Source: Gammaproteobacteria bacterium (GTDB taxonomy: Bacteria > Pseudomonadota > Gammaproteobacteria > Enterobacterales > Alteromonadaceae). Taken from it: a DNA stretch of 12,139 bases. Positions 6,302-12,139 of the stretch are shown piece by piece. How positions within the stretch are numbered: the first letter of the stretch is position 1; every line of letters begins with the position of its first letter. Both the position numbers and the translations under genes were made by a program. The stretch spans positions 1 through 12,139 of the forward strand of contig JAIXSW010000151.1 in NCBI GenBank assembly GCA_027484495.1, read 5' to 3'. The notes beneath the pieces are model-generated. The model was not told the DNA's origin. It saw only the letters and a list, made by a program, of their open reading frames with translations, and did not search any database.

Positions 6302-9058
6302 ATGAAAAAAACACTCCTGGTCAGCTGCATTCTGGCCGCATTGGTTACTCAGGGTTGTGGTAAAAAAGATGCCACGCAACACCTGCAGGACGCCCAGACT
6401 TTTATCGGTAAGCAAGAATATTCTGCGGCCGTGATCGAACTGAAATCAGCATTACAGCAAGAACCGGAAAACGCCAAAGTTCGCCTGACGCTGGGCCAGA
6501 TTTATCTGCAGGTTGGCGACGGATTGTCAGCGACCAAAGAGCTGGAGCGCGCCAGAGAATACGGCGCCGACATCAATGACCTGTCATTACCGTTAGCCCA
6601 GGCTTATTTCCTGGCGGGCCAATTCCCAAATCTGGCCGAACTCGCTAAACAAAGCGGGATCTCGGCAACGAATCTTGATTTTGTTCAGCTGTATCAGGCT
6701 CTGGCGGCTATCGAAGCGTCAGAAGCTGCAGATGCAAAAGCGGAATTGCAGCGTCTGGCACAAAATAGTGATGCAGGCATCAAAGCGATGGCATCGGCGC
6801 AGCTGCAGATTATGGAGAAAAAGCACGAAGAAGCTTTGGCTGCACTTGGCGGGATCCCGGCAGATAATCCACTTTACCGTGAAGCGCTGTTATTACGCGC
6901 CAAGTTACAGAACGTACTGGCGCAGTTTGACGCGTCCGTCGCCAGCTTCAATGAATATCTGAAAATTAATCCGTCCGGCCATCAGGCGCGCTTATTACTG
7001 GCCCAGACCTATGTCGCTCAGGATAAATTTAAAGAAGCCGGTGTTGAACTTGATAAATTGCTCAAACTGTTTCCGAAACAACCGTTGGCGAACTATCTGA
7101 AGGCAGTGATCGCTTTCGAAGCGAAAGATTTCCAAAAAGCCAAAGAACACAGCGAAGTGGCAATCAACTCAGGATTAAGCTCCGTCAGTACCCGCGTACT
7201 GGCAGCACTGGCGGCGTCTCAACTGGGGCTTGGTAACCAGGCATTAAACCACCTGCAAGCTGTTCGCGGCGAACTGGACAGTTACCCGCCGGCGCAAAAA
7301 CTTTATATCGCCCTGCAGTTGCAAAGCGGCAACACGGATGCAGCGCAAGAACAACTGATGAAAAACCAGGCCGCCGCCAGTGATGTCCAACTGGTCAGTG
7401 CCACCGCCTTTCAACTGCTGAAACAAAGAGCCAACGGCGCCGCAGAAGAACTAGTCAATAAATATGAACAAGGGACTGAAACCAAATCGGAGCAGGACCT
7501 GCTGGCGATCGGCGCGTTAAAGCTGGGTATTCCTGGTCAGGAAGCGCAAGGTCTGTCGTTGTTGGAACAAGCAGCCAAAATGGCGCCAAAAGAGCAACAG
7601 CCGCAACTGCTATTAGCTTCTGCATATTTGCAGCAAGGGAAGTACAAAGAAGTTGAAGCTCTGGCCAAAGAATGGCTGAAAGACGAAAAGATGAAGGTGC
7701 AAGGCCTCAACATGCTGGCTTTCTCGGCGTTGCAACAAGGTAATGATGCGGTTGCTTTGCAATACATTCAGGACGCGTTAGCCGCTAAAAGCGAATTACC
7801 TTTTACTTATCTGTTAAAAGCGGTGTCTGAACAAGCAAAACAAGACAATGCTGCGGCAAAAACCACTTTAGAAACGCTGTTGGATAAACATCCACAATAT
7901 ATGCCTGCGCTAGAGCAACTTTATGCGATGACACGTACCGAGGCAGGCGGTTCGGCGATTAAACGCACTGAGGCTCTCTATAAACAAGACGCAACCAACT
8001 ATAACGTAGCGGTGTTGTATGCCCGGATGCTGGTTGACCAAAAGCAACAGGATAAAGCATTGACGGTGCTGGAAGACAGCAAGCAACCGTTGGCTGAGCG
8101 TCATGCCTTGCACTGGGCCTTGTTGGTTGAACATGAGCGGACTGTGAAAAAAGATATCAAAGCGTCACTGGCTGTCGCCGCGCAGTGGTATCAGATTAAT
8201 TCGGCTGATCGCGAGTCGGTCTACACCTATATTCGCGCCCTCATTCTGGATAAACAGATTGAGAAAGCCCTGGCCGTTTCTACCGAAGAATTAAAAAAAT
8301 CACCGAAAGACAAAGTGTTGTTTGGTACTCAGGTGCAATTGCTGGCAGAAAATGGCAAGAATGACGAAGCACTGAAACTGTTAGCAACTCTGCCAGCCGA
8401 AGAAGCCGGCAAAGCTGATGTGCTGTTTATCAAAGGCCGGATCTTGTTGGCTGCAGCCAAACCAAAAGAAGCACTGATTGCACTGACAGAAAGTTATCAG
8501 CAAAGCCAGTCAACGATGGCGGCATTAATGATTGCCGATACCTATGAGCGTGCCGGCGATCTCGCCAAAGCTCAGCAGTTTGTCGAGCAACATTTCACGA
8601 CTAAACCCAATGACGGCCCTCTGCAGTTGTTTTACGCAAACCTGATGCTGAAAAGTGATAAGAACAAATCGATTGAGATGTTTAACCAGCTATTGGCGAA
8701 AGAGCCTGACAATGTTGCAGTATTAAACAATCTGGCATGGACTCTGTTAGATTCCAACAAGCTGGCTGACGCCACTCAACATATTGAACGTGCAATAAAA
8801 TTAGCGCCGCGCAATCCGGATGTGCTTGATACTTATGGTGCTGTGCTGCTCGCATCAGGTAAAGTCGACGCCGCGATACTGAAGTTTGAAGAGTCGTTAA
8901 AAATTAGGCCAGACAATGCAGCAGTGCTATTAAACTACGCCGACGGACTCATCAAAAAGGGCGAGAAAGATAAAGCGAAAGCGATTCTGGATAAAATAAC
9001 TGGAGATAAGTCGATTTCCGCCGCTCAGGTGAATGCGCTGAAGGCGAAGCTGAACTAA
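6302..9058 (+). CDS. prsT: PEP-CTERM system TPR-repeat lipoprotein PrsT
   Basis: The product has 918 residues, close to the usual size of about 900 for this family. Residues 1-18 form a lipoprotein-type signal (MKKTLLVSC..) with Cys19 in VTQGCGKK as the probable lipidated residue; the lipobox is imperfect (Thr-Gln-Gly before Cys). Almost all the rest is tetratricopeptide repeats, starting at about residue 25 (LQDAQTFIGKQEYSAAVIEL) and most canonical at the C-terminus (LNNLAWTLLDSNKLADATQH and the two repeats after it, about 805-900). It should be a periplasmic or outer-membrane-facing scaffold. PrsT is a conserved companion of exosortase A and EPS export, but its exact function is unknown. 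AAAGGA (6288-6293) lies eight bases before ATG 6302. The carrier protein is 76 bases upstream with no terminator between, so co-transcription is likely. A strong terminator follows. Confidence 0.93.
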   Translation: MKKTLLVSCILAALVTQGCGKKDATQHLQDAQTFIGKQEYSAAVIELKSALQQEPENAKVRLTLGQIYLQVGDGLSATKELERAREYGADINDLSLPLAQAYFLAGQFPNLAELAKQSGISATNLDFVQLYQALAAIEASEAADAKAELQRLAQNSDAGIKAMASAQLQIMEKKHEEALAALGGIPADNPLYREALLLRAKLQNVLAQFDASVASFNEYLKINPSGHQARLLLAQTYVAQDKFKEAGVELDKLLKLFPKQPLANYLKAVIAFEAKDFQKAKEHSEVAINSGLSSVSTRVLAALAASQLGLGNQALNHLQAVRGELDSYPPAQKLYIALQLQSGNTDAAQEQLMKNQAAASDVQLVSATAFQLLKQRANGAAEELVNKYEQGTETKSEQDLLAIGALKLGIPGQEAQGLSLLEQAAKMAPKEQQPQLLLASAYLQQGKYKEVEALAKEWLKDEKMKVQGLNMLAFSALQQGNDAVALQYIQDALAAKSELPFTYLLKAVSEQAKQDNAAAKTTLETLLDKHPQYMPALEQLYAMTRTEAGGSAIKRTEALYKQDATNYNVAVLYARMLVDQKQQDKALTVLEDSKQPLAERHALHWALLVEHERTVKKDIKASLAVAAQWYQINSADRESVYTYIRALILDKQIEKALAVSTEELKKSPKDKVLFGTQVQLLAENGKNDEALKLLATLPAEEAGKADVLFIKGRILLAAAKPKEALIALTESYQQSQSTMAALMIADTYERAGDLAKAQQFVEQHFTTKPNDGPLQLFYANLMLKSDKNKSIEMFNQLLAKEPDNVAVLNNLAWTLLDSNKLADATQHIERAIKLAPRNPDVLDTYGAVLLASGKVDAAILKFEESLKIRPDNAAVLLNYADGLIKKGEKDKAKAILDKITGDKSISAAQVNALKAKLN

Positions 9059-9083
9059 ACCTCGGGTAACCTGCTCAGTCAAA

Positions 9084-9116
9084 ATAAAAACGGATGCATA
9101 ATGCATCCGTTTTTTA
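9084..9116 (+). terminator. Rho-independent terminator of prsT (bidirectional)
   Basis: CGGATGCAT (9091-9099) and ATGCATCCG (9101-9109) form a perfect inverted repeat, flanked by a run of A on the left and TTTTTT on the right. It begins about 25 bases after the prsT stop. The A and T runs would let it act in both directions. Confidence 0.9.
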
Positions 9117-9161
9117 TTGGCGCTGATTTGCACCGGCAGGTGTCATATTGAATCCGATTTA

Positions 9162-9223
9162 GCGGTTCAACTACCCGCCTGAAAATGCTACTTGTGCAAC
9201 ACAGCAGTCATACACTGAACCGC
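9162..9223. repeat. Spaced inverted repeat GCGGTTCA / TGAACCGC
   Basis: GCGGTTCA (9162-9169) and its exact reverse complement (9216-9223) are separated by 46 bases. They could close the base of a small RNA structure or be a chance match; nothing else supports a function. Confidence 0.3.
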
Positions 9224-9285
9224 GACATCAATTGCAGATCAACGACTAGATATGGCGCTGAGTAAGTTGCAGTGTCCACAGTCCA

Positions 9286-9320
9286 GATTGTTGATTGTTG
9301 ATTGTTGATTGTTGATTGTT
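9286..9320. repeat. Heptamer tandem repeat (GATTGTT)x5
   Basis: Five perfect head-to-tail copies of GATTGTT occupy 35 bases, followed by further T- and G-rich sequence. The array is intergenic and follows no coding frame. It has no spacers, so it is not a CRISPR array. Confidence 0.95.
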
Positions 9321-9386
9321 TTTGGTTGATGGCATCGAGCAACTACGCCTGATGTGCTTCAGTATCGGCAAGAAGTATCCGCCAAT

Positions 9387-9418
9387 AAAAAACCCGGATG
9401 TTTCCATCCGGGTTTTTT
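9387..9418 (-). terminator. Rho-independent terminator of the PEP-CTERM gene (bidirectional)
   Basis: A perfect 14-base stem (9387-9400 with 9405-9418), CCCGGATG/CATCCGGG flanked by A6 and T6, closes a four-base TTTC loop. It lies 38 bases past the stop of the minus-strand PEP-CTERM gene. The symmetric A and T runs would also stop plus-strand transcription escaping from prsT. Confidence 0.92.
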
Positions 9419-9424
9419 ATTTAT

Positions 9425-9447
9425 GTTGCAACACCAGGTGTTGCAAC
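9425..9447 (-). repeat. Palindromic hairpin directly after the PEP-CTERM stop codon
   Basis: GTTGCAACACC (9425-9435) and its exact reverse complement (9437-9447) are separated by one base. The hairpin starts eight bases after the TAA of the PEP-CTERM gene and lies before the terminator. It has no T tract of its own, so it is more likely an mRNA 3'-stabilising structure or a protein-binding palindrome than a second terminator (inference). Confidence 0.8.
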
Positions 9448-9455
9448 TCTCACAA

Positions 9456-10265
9456 TTATTTTGCGCGGCGACGCAGGCCCAGCAGAACCAGTGACAGACC
9501 TAACATACCTACTGTAGCAGGAGCAGGAACAGACATAGTCAGTTGAGCTAACAGTTCCAGCTGGTTGTTAGTACCTTCACGAGTAACCAGTAAGATAGAA
9601 CCGTCTGGGTTTACTACAGACTGAGTCACACCTGACAATGGGTTCAGCTTGAAAGAAATTTTGTAGTGTTCAGCGCCAACCCAGAAGTTGATCGCTGGCA
9701 GGTTCAGTTTAATCAGGAAAGTGTCATCACAACCTGTAGTAGATAACTGTGGACCTGCACATTTTGACAAATCGCCAAGGTTTGGAGTTTCGTTGAACTG
9801 AATACCAACTGTTGCTGAATTCGCGCCCAGTGGTGGGTTAACGATTGCAAACAGCGTTTCCAGGTCCATTTTGTACAGTGAACGTGAACCTGTTGGAATT
9901 GTTTTGTTTGAGTGAGTGATTAAACCAGTTTGAACCCAAGCGCCGTTGGTAACCAGAACGTCAGTTTTAGAAGCGATATTCAGGCTGCTTTTTGCAGTTG
10001 AAGAACCCCAAGAAACTGTATCGTAAGCATTTGGCAGACCAGCTGCGCCAGTGAAAGTCAAACCACAACCGTTTTGTGCGTCAGTTGTACCAGCAGCACA
10101 ATCGTAAACTGTGTTATTAGCTTGTTTGCTAGAAGAGTTCACACCATCAGCTAACCAGCCAGATTGAGTGGCGAATTGCAGAGCCGGGATTACAGCAGCT
10201 TGGGCTGAACCAGCGAACATTGCTACTGACAGAGCGCTTACTGATAAAAGAGTTTTAAATTTCAT
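9456..10265 (-). CDS. THxN family PEP-CTERM protein (exosortase substrate)
   Basis: The 269-residue protein starts with a Sec signal peptide (1-23, cleavage after AQA). It ends with a PEP-CTERM sorting tail: V-P-A-P-A (246-250), a hydrophobic helix (251-264) and the basic cluster RRRAK. The motif is the PAP variant rather than PEP, as is common in gammaproteobacteria. VQTGLITHSNKTI carries T-H-S-N at 117-120, the mark of the THxN family. Two possible disulfide pairs are Cys56/Cys67 and Cys169/Cys179. The middle is Thr/Ser/Asn-rich and probably beta-sandwich. Exosortase A is expected to cleave near the PAP motif, giving release or attachment to extracellular polysaccharide. Codon use is visibly biased (many GTT, GTA, ACT, CGT), as in highly expressed genes. 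AAGGTGG (10279-10273) lies seven bases before the ATG. A consensus sigma-54 promoter lies upstream and a strong terminator downstream, so it is a single-gene unit. Confidence 0.88.
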   Translation of the reverse strand: MKFKTLLSVSALSVAMFAGSAQAAVIPALQFATQSGWLADGVNSSSKQANNTVYDCAAGTTDAQNGCGLTFTGAAGLPNAYDTVSWGSSTAKSSLNIASKTDVLVTNGAWVQTGLITHSNKTIPTGSRSLYKMDLETLFAIVNPPLGANSATVGIQFNETPNLGDLSKCAGPQLSTTGCDDTFLIKLNLPAINFWVGAEHYKISFKLNPLSGVTQSVVNPDGSILLVTREGTNNQLELLAQLTMSVPAPATVGMLGLSLVLLGLRRRAK

Positions 10266-10272
10266 TTTACTA

Positions 10273-10279
10273 CCACCTT
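10273..10279 (-). promoter_or_regulatory. Strong ribosome binding site of the PEP-CTERM gene
   Basis: AAGGTGG on the minus strand lies seven bases before ATG 10265, close to the ideal anti-16S match, in line with high expression of this substrate. Confidence 0.75.
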
Positions 10280-10337
10280 GTATTTTTGACTCGCCTACCA
10301 GTTACTGCCAGGCTAAAACTATTACTGACAGATATAA

Positions 10338-10353
10338 AGCAACTGCCATGCCA
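10338..10353 (-). promoter_or_regulatory. Sigma-54 (RpoN) -24/-12 promoter of the PEP-CTERM gene
   Basis: The minus strand reads TGGCATGGCAGTTGCT, matching the sigma-54 consensus TGGCAC-N5-TTGC(A/T) at nearly every conserved base. The invariant GG (10352-10351) and GC (10340-10339) are exactly ten bases apart. Transcription would begin near 10327, leaving a leader of about 62 bases. Such a promoter needs an AAA+ activator. By analogy with other exosortase A systems this would be PrsR with the sensor PrsK; neither is in the window. The 45 bases between it and the flavoprotein stop leave little room for an activator site outside that coding region. Confidence 0.82.
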
Positions 10354-10397
10354 ACTTTTATTCTCATTAAAATACAATGACTTACGCAATGCATCAT

Positions 10398-12068
10398 TTA
10401 ATTACTTACTGCCCCTGTAAACTTTTCTGACGCTGATGCAATGTATCGTCCCGGAGCAAAAATACCTTGTGGATCTAAGGCATGTTTTAGATCTGCTAAA
10501 ACCTGCAGATACTGCGGGTCTCCGCAGTGCACCATTTCAGCCATTTTGCCGACATCAGTACGATATGGGTAGAATCCATGGGAGAACATTGCTTGGTATA
10601 ACTTGTCGCGACATTGCAGCGCGAGTTCGTCCCAACTCTTTCCGTCTGGCGCACTGGCTGTGCGATCAAATGAAATACTGACGACCGCATCAATGCAACG
10701 CTCGTTTAACAGCGTCAAGGTTACGGCTGGTTCAAAACCAAATTGTGGCAATACCGTATCGACAATATCCATCAGCTGTCGTGCATTTTTCGCATCTGCC
10801 GGCGCGACAAATGCGCTCCAGATGAGCCCGACGTTGTCCTTGTCCATATCAAAACGACCATCAGGCCCAGTTTTCATTCGCCAATATGAACTAGTCAAAA
10901 ATTGTGCGCTGGGCTGACCTTTCATCATGTTATGGACCGGTCGCAAAACTTTCAGCATACCCGGAATATCCATCCGGGTGATGAACGCGATGGGCTTCTG
11001 AAAAATCTCGATAAAACGCAACAAACTGTCGCTGATGAAATTAAGCCTGGCGCCTTTCACTGTCCGTAAAGCACGCCGGACCTGTTTCCGCGCATTCGCA
11101 ACCTGTTCTTTAGTGCCATACAAAGCACCGGACACGTTCCAGGTGCCAACCTGCCACTGTTTTTTTAATTGAGACAACACATCTCCGTGCAGTGGAAATT
11201 GTACGGGATGGTTTGAGAACATTGGCCAAGGATACTGTTGCATCCCCCCCAACACACGGTAGGCGTTGGCAATATGTGGCAGGCTGGTGATCACGCCACT
11301 GCGCTTTAACGGCACTAAGGCCGCTACAATTTGTTCGAGCGCAGTTTCATTTGGCGCAGACAGATAGAAGGCAACAAACTGCTCTGGTTTCGGCATCAGC
11401 CACAAGGTGATACTCAACACAATACCCAGATTCGACTGCAAAAATAGCTGGTCAAGCGCAGGACCTAATCCCCATTTGTACATGCCGCTGGCTTTTGCCC
11501 CATCAAACCGACCAAAACCAGTTTTTATGATCCGGCCATCAGCGAGTAATACTTCCATTGCGCCGATGAAATTTGCATGTTCTCCATATGGTGTGTGGCC
11601 AAATCCCCTTTCAACTGTATTGCCGACGATGCTGCAATCAGGGTGCGAACCGGTACAATCCATCCAATCCATGCCACCTTGCGCCAACAGAAAATCCGCC
11701 AACTGGCGCTGGGTGACTCCAGCCCCAACAGTCACCAAATGGTGCTCCGGATCGTAACCCGAGATGTCGTTTAAACGCCCCAAATCAAGCAGCACTGAGT
11801 CATTCGTGCTTGGCACGCGTGATCCATAGCCCCAATTTTTACCTGAGCTAATGGTATACAAAGGAAGACTATATTCCGCCGCTACAGCAACTGCAGCCGC
11901 AACCTGATCACGTGCAGGTTTTAGTATTGCTATGACGGTAGCGCTTGTAGTGAAAGTTGCAGTCGAGGCCTGTTTCAACGGTTCATGGTCAGTGATAACA
12001 TACTCGTCGCCAAGTAACTGACGCCATTTTACAATTGCCTGAGTGGCGGATTGCGGATCTTTATTCAT
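10398..12068 (-). CDS. FAD-linked oxidase of the vanillyl-alcohol oxidase / 4-cresol dehydrogenase family
   Basis: The 556-residue flavoprotein has an N-terminal FAD-binding domain of the PCMH type: SSGKNWGYGS (74-83), the dinucleotide loop, then VTVGAGVTQRQLADFL (112-127) and GNTVERGFGHTPYGEH (149-164), which closely resembles the G-Y-T-P-Y-G-D segment of 4-cresol dehydrogenase and vanillyl-alcohol oxidase. The C-terminal substrate cap ends with LDPQGIFAPGR (531-541), a family hallmark. It should oxidise a para-substituted phenol or another alcohol-like substrate. I cannot assign the substrate or tell whether FAD is covalently bound. There is no signal peptide and no cytochrome partner beside it, unlike the periplasmic 4-cresol dehydrogenase, so a cytosolic oxidase is more likely. 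AAGGA lies seven bases before ATG 12068. It is not a recognised exosortase component, and a terminator upstream isolates it from the preceding gene. Confidence 0.85.
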   Translation of the reverse strand: MNKDPQSATQAIVKWRQLLGDEYVITDHEPLKQASTATFTTSATVIAILKPARDQVAAAVAVAAEYSLPLYTISSGKNWGYGSRVPSTNDSVLLDLGRLNDISGYDPEHHLVTVGAGVTQRQLADFLLAQGGMDWMDCTGSHPDCSIVGNTVERGFGHTPYGEHANFIGAMEVLLADGRIIKTGFGRFDGAKASGMYKWGLGPALDQLFLQSNLGIVLSITLWLMPKPEQFVAFYLSAPNETALEQIVAALVPLKRSGVITSLPHIANAYRVLGGMQQYPWPMFSNHPVQFPLHGDVLSQLKKQWQVGTWNVSGALYGTKEQVANARKQVRRALRTVKGARLNFISDSLLRFIEIFQKPIAFITRMDIPGMLKVLRPVHNMMKGQPSAQFLTSSYWRMKTGPDGRFDMDKDNVGLIWSAFVAPADAKNARQLMDIVDTVLPQFGFEPAVTLTLLNERCIDAVVSISFDRTASAPDGKSWDELALQCRDKLYQAMFSHGFYPYRTDVGKMAEMVHCGDPQYLQVLADLKHALDPQGIFAPGRYIASASEKFTGAVSN

Positions 12069-12084
12069 CCTGAGGTCCTTATCG

Positions 12085-12116
12085 CAATAAAAACGGCAGC
12101 CTGATCTGACTGCCGA
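12085..12116 (-). terminator. Terminator of an upstream minus-strand gene (or leader attenuator)
   Basis: On the minus strand CGGCAG (12115-12110) pairs with CTGCCG (12099-12094) around a ten-base loop and is followed at once by TTTTT. It sits only about 17 bases before the flavoprotein ribosome site. It probably ends transcription of a gene beyond the right edge. If the flavoprotein promoter lies further upstream it would instead act as an attenuator. No clear promoter is visible in the 70 bases to the window end. Confidence 0.65.
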
Positions 12117-12139
12117 TGATTATATTTTCCTGTCTACTC

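Larger units (their letters stand above)
9117..9386. other. Non-coding stretch between two convergent transcription units
   Basis: About 270 bases lie between the prsT terminator and the terminator of the PEP-CTERM gene. I see no frame with a ribosome site and protein-like composition. A short frame that starts at 9316 and runs on through the terminator into the opposite-strand PEP-CTERM gene is a shadow. The stretch holds a spaced inverted repeat and a heptamer tandem array, listed separately. Confidence 0.6.

Noticed and set aside
9286..9320. CRISPR array
   Set aside because: Seven-base units repeat directly with no spacers.
9316..9546. Short plus-strand reading frame
   Set aside because: It runs through the terminator hairpin and into the reverse strand of the PEP-CTERM gene and has no ribosome site.

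Overview
The window looks like the chromosome of a gammaproteobacterium carrying an exosortase A (XrtA/EpsH-type) PEP-CTERM system. The mix of families, the THxN-type PEP-CTERM substrate and the codon use suggest an Alteromonadales/Chromatiales-like (for example Rheinheimera-like) host, but that placement is only an inference. Exosortase, the Prs regulators and the exopolysaccharide (EPS) biosynthesis genes are not in the window and probably lie nearby.

Layout. 1-1496 (+): the 3' part of the exosortase-A-associated hydrolase 2 gene, overlapping by 13 bases a complete hydrolase 1 gene. 1542-2876 (-): an AT-rich gene for a membrane-anchored right-handed beta-helix protein, convergent with the hydrolases. 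3020-5816 (-): two overlapping genes, an AMP-forming acyl-CoA ligase followed by a fold-type III PLP decarboxylase with a GTG start; the beta-helix gene lies 143 bases downstream on the same strand. 5817-5961: a divergent intergenic region. 5962-9058 (+): a stand-alone acyl carrier protein and the large TPR lipoprotein PrsT, closed by a strong hairpin terminator. 9117-9386: non-coding, with five perfect copies of a heptamer. 9387-10353 (-): a PEP-CTERM substrate of the THxN type with its own sigma-54 promoter, then a palindromic hairpin and a strong terminator. 10398-12068 (-): a flavoprotein of the vanillyl-alcohol oxidase / 4-cresol dehydrogenase family, preceded by a terminator that ends an upstream gene outside the window.

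How the genes may work together. Ligase, PLP decarboxylase, acyl carrier protein and two alpha/beta hydrolases are known companions of exosortase A, but their chemistry is unresolved. As a set they look like an activation, decarboxylation, carrier-loading and release pathway. PrsT is the conserved TPR partner of the system. The THxN protein is the likely cargo: Sec-exported, cut near its PAP motif and released or attached to EPS. Its consensus -24/-12 promoter links it to RpoN and, by analogy, to a PrsK/PrsR two-component system. The beta-helix protein is not one of the recognised core members and is the least explained gene here.
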